From positions 1 through 64,000 of the forward strand of contig JAFRCE010000011.1 of the NCBI GenBank assembly GCA_017404505.1: DNA of 64,000 bases, read 5' to 3'. The notes under the pieces are model-generated. The model saw only the letters and a program-made list of their open reading frames with translations, did not search any database and had not been told where the DNA came from. Shown here one piece after another: positions 39,845-47,770 of the stretch. The stretch is from Solobacterium sp. GTDB taxonomy: Bacteria > Bacillota_I > Bacilli_A > Erysipelotrichales > Erysipelotrichaceae. Each line of letters begins with the position of its first letter. Position 1 is the first letter of the stretch. Position numbers and translations under genes: made by a program.

Positions 39845-41392
39845 TCAGAGCGGGATATTTCCATGTTTCTTCAATGGCTTATCCACGCGCTTTCCTTTCA
39901 GAGATTCAAATGCGGAAATCAGATACTTTCTGGATTCATGCGGCATGATGACATCATCGACATAACCGCGGGAAGCGGCGATGTACGGGTTCATCATGGT
40001 GTCCTGATATTCCTTGATCTTTTCCTGACGTCTGGCTGCCGGATCTTCCGCGGCCTTGATGTCTTTGGCGAAGATGATGTTGGCAGCGCCTTCCGCGCCC
40101 ATAACGGCGATTTCCGTATTCGGCCATGCGTATACGAAGTCCGCACCGAGGTGCTTGGAGCACATGCCGATGTAAGCTCCGCCGTATGCTTTTCTGGTAA
40201 TCAGTGTTACCTTCGGCACGCTTGCCTCACTGTAGGCAAACAGCATCTTGGCACCGTGACGGATAATGCCGCCGTGTTCCTGGCTGCTGCCCGGCAGGAA
40301 GCCCGGAACATCTTCCAGGGTCAGAAGCGGGATGTTGAAGGCGTCGCAGGTTCTGATGAATCTGGAAGCCTTGTCAGAAGAATTGATGTCCAGGCAGCCG
40401 GCCATAGCCTTCGGCTGGGACGCAATCACACCGATGCTCTGACCGTTCAGGCGGATAAAGCCGGTAACGATGTTCGGTGCGAAGTATTTCTGATATTCGA
40501 AGAATTCGCCGTTGTCAGCGATTTCGGAAATGACACTGTACATGTCATACGCTTTGTTCGGATTTTCCGGAACAATGGTATCGAGAACTGTATTCTCACG
40601 GTTGAGATCGTCGGTGCATTCATAACCCGGAGCCAGTTCGTTGTTGTTCTGCGGCAGATAGGAGAGCAGCTCACGGATTTCCTCCAGGCATGCGTCTTCG
40701 TTCTCGCAGGCAAAGTGAGCACATCCGCTGACCTGGTTGTGAGCCATGGCACCGCCCAGATCTTCGGCGCTTACTTCCTCACCGGTAACCGCCTTGATGA
40801 CCTGCGGACCGGTAATGAACATTTCACCGGTTCCCTTAACCATGAAGATGAAGTCGGTGATCGCCGGGGAATAAACAGCGCCGCCGGCACACGGACCCAT
40901 GATAACGGAAATCTGCGGGATGACACCGCTGGCCATCGTGTTGTTGTAGAAGATTCTTCCGTAACCAGCCAGAGCGTCGACACCTTCCTGAATACGGGCG
41001 CCGCCGGAGTCGTTGATACTGATCATCGGGCAGCCGACTTTCAGAGCGGCTTCCTGCGCGTTGGCGATCTTCATTGCCTGCATTTCGCCGAGCGATCCGC
41101 CGATAACCGTGAAGTCCTGAGCGGATGCATAAACGAGTCTGCCGTTTACTGTGCCGTAGCCGGTAACAACACCGTCGCCTGCGGCTTCTTTTTTGTCCAT
41201 GCCGAAGTTTGTGCAGCGATGCTTCACAAACAGACCGGTCTCGACAAAACTGTCTTTGTCAAACAGTTTTTCAAGGCGTTCTCTGGCTGTATACTTGCCG
41301 AGACTGTGCTGTCTGGCAATTGCCTTCTCACCGCCGCCCTGGCGGAGTTTCGCCTTTTTTTCCAACATTTCTTCCTGTTTTGCGTTAGCCAT
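39845..41392 (-). CDS. mmdA: acyl-CoA carboxyltransferase subunit of a biotin-dependent decarboxylase (MmdA type)
   Basis: A 515-aa carboxyltransferase with two crotonase-like domains. Motifs: DFTVIGGSLGEMQAMKI, the acyl-CoA-binding loop NDSGGARIQEG in the N-domain and the biotin-binding region GAKMLFAYSEASVPKVTLITRKAYGGAY in the C-domain. It moves CO2 from an acyl-CoA (methylmalonyl-CoA in Veillonella MmdA) to carboxybiotin. Next to mdcA, malonyl-CoA is the more likely natural substrate. 12 bases after mdcA. Confidence 0.92.
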   Translation of the reverse strand: MANAKQEEMLEKKAKLRQGGGEKAIARQHSLGKYTARERLEKLFDKDSFVETGLFVKHRCTNFGMDKKEAAGDGVVTGYGTVNGRLVYASAQDFTVIGGSLGEMQAMKIANAQEAALKVGCPMISINDSGGARIQEGVDALAGYGRIFYNNTMASGVIPQISVIMGPCAGGAVYSPAITDFIFMVKGTGEMFITGPQVIKAVTGEEVSAEDLGGAMAHNQVSGCAHFACENEDACLEEIRELLSYLPQNNNELAPGYECTDDLNRENTVLDTIVPENPNKAYDMYSVISEIADNGEFFEYQKYFAPNIVTGFIRLNGQSIGVIASQPKAMAGCLDINSSDKASRFIRTCDAFNIPLLTLEDVPGFLPGSSQEHGGIIRHGAKMLFAYSEASVPKVTLITRKAYGGAYIGMCSKHLGADFVYAWPNTEIAVMGAEGAANIIFAKDIKAAEDPAARRQEKIKEYQDTMMNPYIAASRGYVDDVIMPHESRKYLISAFESLKGKRVDKPLKKHGNIPL

Positions 41393-41404
41393 ATTTCTCT
41401 CCTC

Positions 41405-43033
41405 TTATTTTTTGAAGCTAGCCGGAACTTCGTACAGACCGCCAGAGATTTCTGCGATTTCATCAAGTGTCTTAGCAGCCAGCAGATCTTTATTTGCACG
41501 TGATCTGTCGATACCCAGATCTTCCGGAAGAGCAACCTTGCCCTGATTTCTCAAAGATTCGATTTCGGAAGCGCTCAGGCGGTCACCGAGAGGTGTGCCC
41601 TGGGAAACAGCGCCCATGAGCTGCGCTCTTTCAGCAGCGTTCTTCGCTCTGTAGAGATATGCGATACCCTGTTCGGTAACGACATGGGTAACGTCTTCGC
41701 CGTACATCATGACCGGTACGGAATCCATGCCGGCGTCTCTTCCGATCTTCACCGCGTCGAGTTCCGGTACGAATGCCGGACCGAACTTGGATGCGCTCTT
41801 GACCATCTGAACAACCAGCTTGCGGCCGGAAATCATGGAACCATCGCCCGGAGCCATTTCCTTCCAGGCCTGTGTCGTATGTCTTCTGCCGCCGGTGGAG
41901 TTGCCCATGTTCGGAGCTCCGCCGTAACCGGACAGTCTGCCGTTTGTAACAGTGGAGGAGTTGCCTGCGTAGTCCATCTGCAGGGTTCCGCCAAGGAACA
42001 GATCCATGCCGTACAGACCGGCAACCTGTGCCATGGCACGGTTGGAACGCAGCGAACCGTCACGGCCGGTGAAGAAGATGTCACTTCTTGCCCGTGTGTA
42101 TTTTTCCATACCGACTTCGCCGCCGAATGCGCAGACCTGCTTGACCCAGCCGTCTTCGATCGCCGGAATCAGTGTCGGATGCGGATTCAACACCCAGTTC
42201 GTGCAGATCTTGCCCTTCAGGCCGAGCTCGTTGCCGTATGTCGGTAACAGCAGTTCGATCGCACAGCCGTTATAGCCGATACCATGGTTCAAGGTCTGAA
42301 CATTATGTTTTGCATAGATTCCCTTGATAACCATCATACCCATCAGGATGTGAGCGTCCTGGATCTTGGCCGGGTCTCTTGTGAACAGCGGAACCATCGG
42401 GTACGGCTGATCAGCCTTGACTACGAAGTCTACCCATCCGCCCGGAATGTCGACACGCGGCAGTTCTTCCGTCTTGACGATTTCGTTGACCTGAACGATC
42501 ACGATACCGTTCTTGAAGGCGGCCGCTTCGGCAATGGTCGGTGTTTCTTCCGTGTTGAAGCCTGTATAGAGGTTGCCCTGTTCGTCAGCCTTGTCAGCGG
42601 CGAGCAGTACGACGTTCGGTGTCAGGTCCAGATACAGACGGCCATACAGTTCAAGGTATGTGTGGATGGCACCGATACGTACCTTGTTGGCAGCCAGCAG
42701 TTTGGACAGCTGGACACTCTGTACACCGGCAAAGGCGAAGTTCAGTTCTTCGGCAATGCCCTTTTCAAATAATTCAAGGTGTTCATCTCTGGAGATGGAG
42801 GGAATAATCATATTCAGATGATTGATTTTTCCGGCATCGACCTGTGTCAGAGCACCGGCAAGGAAAGCAGCCTGCTTCTGGTTGCATCCTTCCAGAACAA
42901 CTTTGTCTTCTGAATGGATCACAGCTTCCAGCAGTTTGACGACATCTTCCGTTGCGACTACTTTGCCGTTGGAAATGGCGGAAGCTGCAGCCAGTCTTTC
43001 ATTCTTGGATTGTTTTTGTGTTTCCCAATTCAT
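41405..43033 (-). CDS. mdcA: malonate CoA-transferase (malonate decarboxylase alpha subunit MdcA)
   Basis: A 542-aa protein that matches MdcA along its length: VVLEGCNQKQAAFLAGAL, GAIHTYLELYGRLYLDLTPNV, QGNLYTGFNTEETP, FVVKADQPY, LNPHPTLIPAIE, and VMMYGEDVTHVVTEQGIAYL. MdcA swaps the acetyl group on the thioester carrier for malonate; the isolated family can use CoA (acetyl-CoA + malonate to acetate + malonyl-CoA). First gene of the operon. No ACP or prosthetic-group genes accompany it, which argues for the CoA reaction here. Confidence 0.93.
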   Translation of the reverse strand: MNWETQKQSKNERLAAASAISNGKVVATEDVVKLLEAVIHSEDKVVLEGCNQKQAAFLAGALTQVDAGKINHLNMIIPSISRDEHLELFEKGIAEELNFAFAGVQSVQLSKLLAANKVRIGAIHTYLELYGRLYLDLTPNVVLLAADKADEQGNLYTGFNTEETPTIAEAAAFKNGIVIVQVNEIVKTEELPRVDIPGGWVDFVVKADQPYPMVPLFTRDPAKIQDAHILMGMMVIKGIYAKHNVQTLNHGIGYNGCAIELLLPTYGNELGLKGKICTNWVLNPHPTLIPAIEDGWVKQVCAFGGEVGMEKYTRARSDIFFTGRDGSLRSNRAMAQVAGLYGMDLFLGGTLQMDYAGNSSTVTNGRLSGYGGAPNMGNSTGGRRHTTQAWKEMAPGDGSMISGRKLVVQMVKSASKFGPAFVPELDAVKIGRDAGMDSVPVMMYGEDVTHVVTEQGIAYLYRAKNAAERAQLMGAVSQGTPLGDRLSASEIESLRNQGKVALPEDLGIDRSRANKDLLAAKTLDEIAEISGGLYEVPASFKK

Positions 43034-43344
43034 AAGGATTCTCCTTTTCTGTTACCTTAATTTTATTTGACGGACCGATCCGTCATTCATGCACCCTCAC
43101 GCATACATATATGCTTTTTTTCTATAGTTTCGTTTTTCTACCGACGGGTGTTGACGGCCACGGCTGTTACCGCTTACATCATTTTTCTTCAGACGGCATA
43201 AACCGGCCTGTTTTTCCCATACCCGGGCAATGATTTTCAGGGCTTCATGAAAGTCTTTGCCGTTTGTCTCTAATACCGTTCATCTTCAACTGTTTCTATA
43301 ATCATCTGTATTTGTGTTATTATTCACGAAAGGAGACTAATACT
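43034..43344. promoter_or_regulatory. divergent control region between mdcA and its LysR regulator
   Basis: About 310 bases without a gene. A perfect 7-base inverted repeat TGACGGA/TCCGTCA with a 4-base centre lies at 43068-43085, in the mdcA leader, and could be an operator or mRNA hairpin. A TATAAT at 43297-43302 fits the -10 of the lysR gene. No strong mdcA promoter is visible, consistent with activator-dependent expression. Confidence 0.5.
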
Positions 43345-44274
43345 ATGGCAATCACAATTTCAGAACTTGAATATTTTTCGGTTACTGCTGAGCTGCAAAA
43401 CATCACCAAAGCTGCCGAAGTATTACACCTTACCCAGCCATCGCTCAGCCGTTCGATCAGTTCACTGGAAGCAAGCCTGCAGGTCAAACTGTTTGACCGG
43501 GCAGGAAGAAACATCACTTTGAATCATTATGGTGAAATCGTTCATACCTACGCAGACAGGATCCTTGTCCTTTTGAAAGCAATGGAAAATGAACTGAATG
43601 ATGCAACAAAAAAAGAGGAACGCACGATCTCCGTATCCATTTCCTCGGCTTCCTCGATCCTGCCGATCGTAATCAGAGAATTCAATCAGACATCCCCGGA
43701 CACGCACTTCATGATCATGCAAAATCCGGCATCCTCCAACTACAGCGATTTTTCCACCGACTTCAATTTCTTTTCCACCACCACTCCTGTCAACAACGAC
43801 CACACGGTAACGCTGCTGAAAGAAGATCTGCTGCTGGCGATCCCCCAGAATTATCCGCAGGCCGCGCAGAACAGCGTCAGACTCGCTGATTTTGCCAAAT
43901 ATGGATTCATTTCCCTGCAGACTGGAAAAGACCTGCGGTCCATTGCCGATACTTACTGCTATGAAGCAGGTTTTATACCCAGTATTTTCCTGGAAAGCGA
44001 CAGTCCCTTCACAATCCGTGAGTTTATCAAGGCCGGTCTTGGCGTGGCCTTCGTTCCGGAGATCACATGGTGTCAGGTACGCGAAAAAGGCATCCGTCTG
44101 ATGCCGATCCGCTCACCGAAATGCACCCGCTATATTCACCTTTCCTGGCATTCCGACGGTTATCTTTCCAAACAGGCGATCCGCTTCCGTGACTTTCTGA
44201 TCAACCATTTCGAAGAGTTCGCATTATCCTATGCTGAAAAGGCAAAACAGGAATATGGTGAGTCTAAAAAGTAA
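43345..44274 (+). CDS. LysR family regulator, candidate malonate regulator (MdcR-like)
   Basis: A 309-aa LysR protein. Helix-turn-helix in the first 60 residues (LEYFSVTAELQNITKAAEVLHLTQPSLSRSI in part) and a periplasmic-binding-like effector domain. The start at 43345 has AAAGGAG upstream; the longer frame from 43264 has no ribosome site. Divergent to mdcA, matching the usual LysR-target arrangement; MdcR of known malonate operons is also LysR type. Confidence 0.9.
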   Translation: MAITISELEYFSVTAELQNITKAAEVLHLTQPSLSRSISSLEASLQVKLFDRAGRNITLNHYGEIVHTYADRILVLLKAMENELNDATKKEERTISVSISSASSILPIVIREFNQTSPDTHFMIMQNPASSNYSDFSTDFNFFSTTTPVNNDHTVTLLKEDLLLAIPQNYPQAAQNSVRLADFAKYGFISLQTGKDLRSIADTYCYEAGFIPSIFLESDSPFTIREFIKAGLGVAFVPEITWCQVREKGIRLMPIRSPKCTRYIHLSWHSDGYLSKQAIRFRDFLINHFEEFALSYAEKAKQEYGESKK

Positions 44275-45211
44275 ACTGCTGATCCGAATGAGCAGTCATA
44301 CGGATACATTCTTTTCCGGCGAGTCGCTTGCGCAGGAATTTGCCGTGTCGCGGGCGGCGGTATGGAAAGCCATTCACGCGCTGCAGAATGAAGGCCATGC
44401 GATCGAATCCTCGTCCCGGGGATACCGGTATCTGCCGGACAACGATCTGCTGAATCCGGACATCATACGTTCCTGCTGTCCGGAAATATCCTTTCCTCTG
44501 TACGTCTTCGATTCGATCGACTCCACCAACAACTACGCCAAAAGCATCGCTTCCGCTGCGGATGCCCACGGCACGCTTGTCATTGCCAATCATCAGACAG
44601 CCGGGCGGGGACGCCGCGGACATACTTTTTTCTCGCCGGAGAACTGCGGCCTTTATCTTTCTCTGATCATCAAGCCGCATTCCCGCGTCCAGGAAATGCT
44701 GAAAATCACCGTCGCGGCGGCCGTCGCAGCGGTTGAAGCGATTCAGCAGACTTCCCATGTTCAGCCGCGGATCAAATGGGTCAACGATCTCTTTATCGGC
44801 AAAAGAAAAATCGCCGGCATTCTGACGGAAGCGATCTCCGATTTTGAATCCGGTGATCTGGATGCCATCATCATCGGCATCGGCATTAACGTCAGAAAAA
44901 CAGAACTGCCGGAAGATATTGAGAATATTGCCGGAGCGATCAATGACCCTTCCCTTTCCCGCAGCCGTCTGGCCGCCGCCTTATGGCAGAGACTTCTGTA
45001 CTGGACAGAGCATCTTGAAGATCCCCGGCTGATGGAAGCCTACCGCCGCTATTCCCTGCTGATCGGCCATCAGATTATCTACGAGATCAACAGCGAAAAA
45101 CGAAGCGGGACCGTCGAATCCATCAACGATCAGGGCAACCTTGTTGTCCTTGATGAAGCAAATGAAAAAAGCATTCTCGCATCGGGAGAAGTTTCCGTAA
45201 AAGACTGGTAA
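44255..45211 (+). CDS. birA: bifunctional biotin ligase/repressor BirA
   Basis: A 318-aa group II biotin protein ligase: N-terminal winged helix (SGESLAQEFAVSRAAVWKAIH, residues 21-41), catalytic domain with GRGRRG (117-122), KWVNDLFIGKRKIAGIL for biotinyl-AMP, and a C-terminal SH3-like domain. It biotinylates the carrier of the decarboxylase and, with its DNA-binding domain, should repress biotin-uptake genes. The start at 44255 overlaps the lysR end by 20 bases. A matching operator lies before bioY. Confidence 0.93.
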   Translation: MVSLKSKLLIRMSSHTDTFFSGESLAQEFAVSRAAVWKAIHALQNEGHAIESSSRGYRYLPDNDLLNPDIIRSCCPEISFPLYVFDSIDSTNNYAKSIASAADAHGTLVIANHQTAGRGRRGHTFFSPENCGLYLSLIIKPHSRVQEMLKITVAAAVAAVEAIQQTSHVQPRIKWVNDLFIGKRKIAGILTEAISDFESGDLDAIIIGIGINVRKTELPEDIENIAGAINDPSLSRSRLAAALWQRLLYWTEHLEDPRLMEAYRRYSLLIGHQIIYEINSEKRSGTVESINDQGNLVVLDEANEKSILASGEVSVKDW

Positions 45212-45215
45212 AGAT

Positions 45216-45265
45216 AAAAAGATCCCGCCCGTCACAATACTGTGACGGGCGGGAAGTCTTTTTTA
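45216..45265. terminator. bidirectional terminator between birA and madM
   Basis: Perfect 14-base stem (45223-45236 with 45241-45254) and 4-base loop, with A-rich left and T-rich right flanks. It serves birA on the plus strand and madM on the minus strand. Confidence 0.93.
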
Positions 45266-45296
45266 CTGCTATTTCTGCACTGATGATTTCGGGGAA

Positions 45297-46124
45297 TCAG
45301 TGAATGAAGAGACGCAGAGCAGCCATGAAGACTGTCGGTGTCAGCAGGCAGCCGATACCCGTATAGAAGGTGGCGACCATCGCACCATACGGAACGAGTT
45401 TTTCATCAACCGCCGCCAGAGCACCCGCTGTACCGGAAGTGGAGCCGATCAGACCGCCGAAAATCATGGCAGCGGACGGGCTGTCCAGTTTGACCTTCTT
45501 GGCAATCAGCGGTGCGATAATCATCGCGCCTACGGATTTGACAACACCGGCCGCGATGGACAGAGCGACAACTTCGGATTTGACATTGAAGGCCGCGCCG
45601 GTGACCGGACCGATAACAAATGTTTCAACACCGCCGCCGATCGTGGCCAGTTCAGCCGGATCTGTATAACCGAATGCCAGACCGACGAGAACACCGATAA
45701 TAAAGGAAAGAACTGTACCGATCAGCAGTGAGAGAATGCCGGCAAGTCCTGCCTTGACAAGGTTCTTCGGATCGACGCCCCAGGCTGTGGAAATGATGGC
45801 GAAGTCACGCATCATACCGCCGCCGAGAATACCGATGCCGCCGAAGATGGCGTATTTCTTCATTTCATCACCGGAGCCGACAGCGTATACGACGTCCGTG
45901 ATTCCCTTGGAAGCGGAAGTGATGATACCGGCATCCATCTGTTTGTTGGCGATGGTACCGCCGATATAGGCAATGATCAGAGCGAGAAGGATCGCGAAAG
46001 CGGAGCCCATTCTCTTCTGGCCGATCAGTTCAGCAAGTTTGTAGCCGATAAATGTCGTAACAGCTACGAGAATGAAAGCGCCGACAAGGCCGTAACCGGC
46101 CGCCATTTTAGCAAATATCTGCAT
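45297..46124 (-). CDS. madM: malonate transporter subunit MadM
   Basis: A 275-aa membrane protein with about nine hydrophobic segments and Gly-rich loops (FGGIGILGGGMMRDFAI; PSAAMIFGGLIGSTSGTAGALAAVD). It pairs with MadL in a sodium-dependent malonate importer first known from Malonomonas. 13 bases after madL; AAGGAGGAAG precedes the start. Confidence 0.88.
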   Translation of the reverse strand: MQIFAKMAAGYGLVGAFILVAVTTFIGYKLAELIGQKRMGSAFAILLALIIAYIGGTIANKQMDAGIITSASKGITDVVYAVGSGDEMKKYAIFGGIGILGGGMMRDFAIISTAWGVDPKNLVKAGLAGILSLLIGTVLSFIIGVLVGLAFGYTDPAELATIGGGVETFVIGPVTGAAFNVKSEVVALSIAAGVVKSVGAMIIAPLIAKKVKLDSPSAAMIFGGLIGSTSGTAGALAAVDEKLVPYGAMVATFYTGIGCLLTPTVFMAALRLFIH

Positions 46125-46137
46125 TGCTTCTTCCTCC

Positions 46138-46497
46138 TTAGTCCTTTGCCAGTTTCTTCAGAACCGGAATCAGTGCCAGCGGAATAATGACCGCCAGCAG
46201 GCCGGCAACCAGCGGAACAAGGCCGGAAGCCAGTGCGGAATATACATCCTGGTTCATGCTCATCGCAACAACGACCGGAATGTACATGGCAGAAACAAAC
46301 TGGATACCGCCCTCGGTTTTCTTGTCGAGAGACTTACCGGATTTCTGCAGATATACCTGAATCAGAATAAAGATGACCATCGCAAAGCCGACACCGCCGA
46401 CATCGCTGCCAAGGCCCAGAGCTGCACCGAGCAGATTGCCCAGGAAACAGCCCGCAAACATGCATGCGGCAATAATGCCCAAGCCGTAAATACCCAT
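46138..46497 (-). CDS. madL: malonate transporter subunit MadL
   Basis: A 119-aa, four-helix membrane protein with the MadL features FLGNLLGAALGLGSDVGGVGFAM and FVSAMYIPVVVAMSMNQDV. Small partner of MadM. Its presence next to mdcA strongly supports malonate as the substrate of the island. The region upstream contains a near-palindrome TTAAC-A-GTTAA at 46577-46587 that may be a regulator site. Confidence 0.9.
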   Translation of the reverse strand: MGIYGLGIIAACMFAGCFLGNLLGAALGLGSDVGGVGFAMVIFILIQVYLQKSGKSLDKKTEGGIQFVSAMYIPVVVAMSMNQDVYSALASGLVPLVAGLLAVIIPLALIPVLKKLAKD

Positions 46498-46576
46498 AAA
46501 ATACCCCTTTCAAAATGAATGTTTATCCTTAAGGCTATTGTATTGTGTATTTTTTCCACCATTCATAGAAGGGACG

Positions 46577-46587
46577 TTAACAGTTAA
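46577..46587. promoter_or_regulatory. palindrome upstream of madL
   Basis: TTAACAGTTAA, five-base arms around one base, 80 bases before madL. Could bind the LysR regulator, but no clear copy is visible before mdcA, so the assignment is weak. Confidence 0.3.
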
Positions 46588-46602
46588 TGCATTATATGAA
46601 TG

Positions 46603-46632
46603 AAAAAAGGATGAGCACGTTCATCCTTTTTT
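46603..46632 (-). terminator. intrinsic terminator of bioY
   Basis: A 12-base stem (46603-46614 with 46621-46632) rich in A/T at its base, 6-base loop, ending in T6 on either strand. Lies 14 bases past the bioY stop. Confidence 0.9.
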
Positions 46633-46646
46633 GACAGTATTGCTGT

Positions 46647-47201
46647 TTATGCGGATATCTTTGCCGGACGCAGGGTGACAGCCTTGTCAAGCTGCGGAGC
46701 CACGGCGGTGACGGCAATCATCTTGATAAAATCACCCGGCAGGAAGGGAATGACACAGGCCATCATCGCGCCGTTGAAATCCATCTGCGTCAGGTAAATG
46801 AACCAGACTGTTCCAAGGGCATAGAGAACTGCCGTGCCGATGATCATTCCGACAAAGGCGGCTATCGTTTTCTTCTCCGGCTTTGCTCTTTCGTAGAACC
46901 AGCCGCTCAGAAAGGCCAGCGGAATATAACCGAAAAGATATCCTCCCGTTACTCCGAACAGAATCCCGGCGCCGGATGTATAGCCGGCAAAGACCGGCAC
47001 ACCGATGGCGCCAAGTACCAGATACAGCGCTGCCGCGGCCGCTCCGTTTTTGCTTCCAAGCAGTACTCCCGCCAGCATGACGGCCAGCGTCGCCAGGGAA
47101 ATCGGAACCTCACCGACGATCGGCAGGGAAATCGGAGCCAGCACGGAAATCACAGCTGTCATCAGAGCAATATAAGCGAGTTCTTTTGTTTTTGTGTTCA
47201 T
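46647..47201 (-). CDS. bioY: biotin transporter substrate-binding subunit BioY
   Basis: A 184-aa ECF-type S component with six transmembrane helices. Family features: PISLPIVGEVPISLATLAVMLAGVLLG in the first half and GGYLFGYIPLAF. Imports biotin needed by the decarboxylase carrier. Bio ECF ATPase genes are not here; BioY can work with shared ECF modules. A BirA operator precedes it. Confidence 0.94.
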   Translation of the reverse strand: MNTKTKELAYIALMTAVISVLAPISLPIVGEVPISLATLAVMLAGVLLGSKNGAAAAALYLVLGAIGVPVFAGYTSGAGILFGVTGGYLFGYIPLAFLSGWFYERAKPEKKTIAAFVGMIIGTAVLYALGTVWFIYLTQMDFNGAMMACVIPFLPGDFIKMIAVTAVAPQLDKAVTLRPAKISA

Positions 47202-47215
47202 ACAGTTCTTCCTTC

Positions 47216-47243
47216 GTAAACCATTTTCCGTTTATTGGTTTAC
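47216..47243. promoter_or_regulatory. BirA operator upstream of bioY
   Basis: GTAAACCA and TGGTTTAC form a perfect inverted repeat separated by 12 bases, i.e. GTAAACC-N14-GGTTTAC, which fits the known BirA box pattern. It lies 15-42 bases before the bioY start and just upstream of its ribosome site, so bound BirA would block transcription when biotin is plentiful. Confidence 0.85.
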
Positions 47244-47261
47244 CTGTGTCTATCGTAAAAC

Positions 47262-47283
47262 AAAAAACATGATTTCCATCATG
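47262..47283 (-). terminator. terminator of the AtpI-like gene
   Basis: CATGAT-N4-ATCATG stem followed by T6 on the minus strand, between the AtpI-like gene and the bioY control region. Confidence 0.65.
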
Positions 47284-47331
47284 CCTTTTGTGCTATCAAT
47301 ATATACATCATATACATTTTCTGCAGGATAG

Positions 47332-47664
47332 TTATTCTTTGATCAGGAAAGAGCCGATGATAATCGACAGTTTTACCGCTGTCAGTCCGATCGCGCAGGC
47401 AATTACATTGAGGTACTGATCCAGAAAAACCGAAACGATCAGCACAGCGGCCCAGATTCCGAAGTTGAGGACAAAATGTCCCATGGAACCGGACGGATTC
47501 CGCATGCGGATGGCATCGTCGCAGAAATGTTCCAGGATCTTATAGGTCACGACCGAAAACACACAGCCCAGAAGATAGCCCGTAGCATACTGCCATTTAA
47601 AGAAACCCGAAAGACAGCCGACCGCTGCTATCACAGCAAATATACGCCAGTGTTTCTCTGTCAT
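47332..47664 (-). CDS. small four-helix membrane protein, AtpI-like
   Basis: A 110-aa protein with four predicted transmembrane helices and a charged loop (EHFCDDAIRMRN). Size, helix spacing and the Gly-rich second helix (YATGYLLGCVFSVVTYK) resemble ATP synthase subunit I, which aids c-ring assembly. Its distance of 11 kb from the atp operon is unusual for AtpI. The start at 47664 has AAAGGAG upstream. The match is by general pattern only. Confidence 0.45.
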   Translation of the reverse strand: MTEKHWRIFAVIAAVGCLSGFFKWQYATGYLLGCVFSVVTYKILEHFCDDAIRMRNPSGSMGHFVLNFGIWAAVLIVSVFLDQYLNVIACAIGLTAVKLSIIIGSFLIKE

Positions 47665-47770
47665 ACCCGACTCCTTTCTGTTTGACGAGGAAATGATACA
47701 TGTTTCTTCTGGCAAAAACAACTCTGTCAGTTTTCATGGACCTGTTCTGCCGGAATCTTATCCGGGTGAT

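Noticed and set aside
39845..41392. Glutaconyl-CoA or methylmalonyl-CoA as the main substrate of the decarboxylase
   Set aside because: Possible from the subunit family alone, but no glutamate-fermentation or mutase genes are nearby, while mdcA, madL and madM point to malonate.
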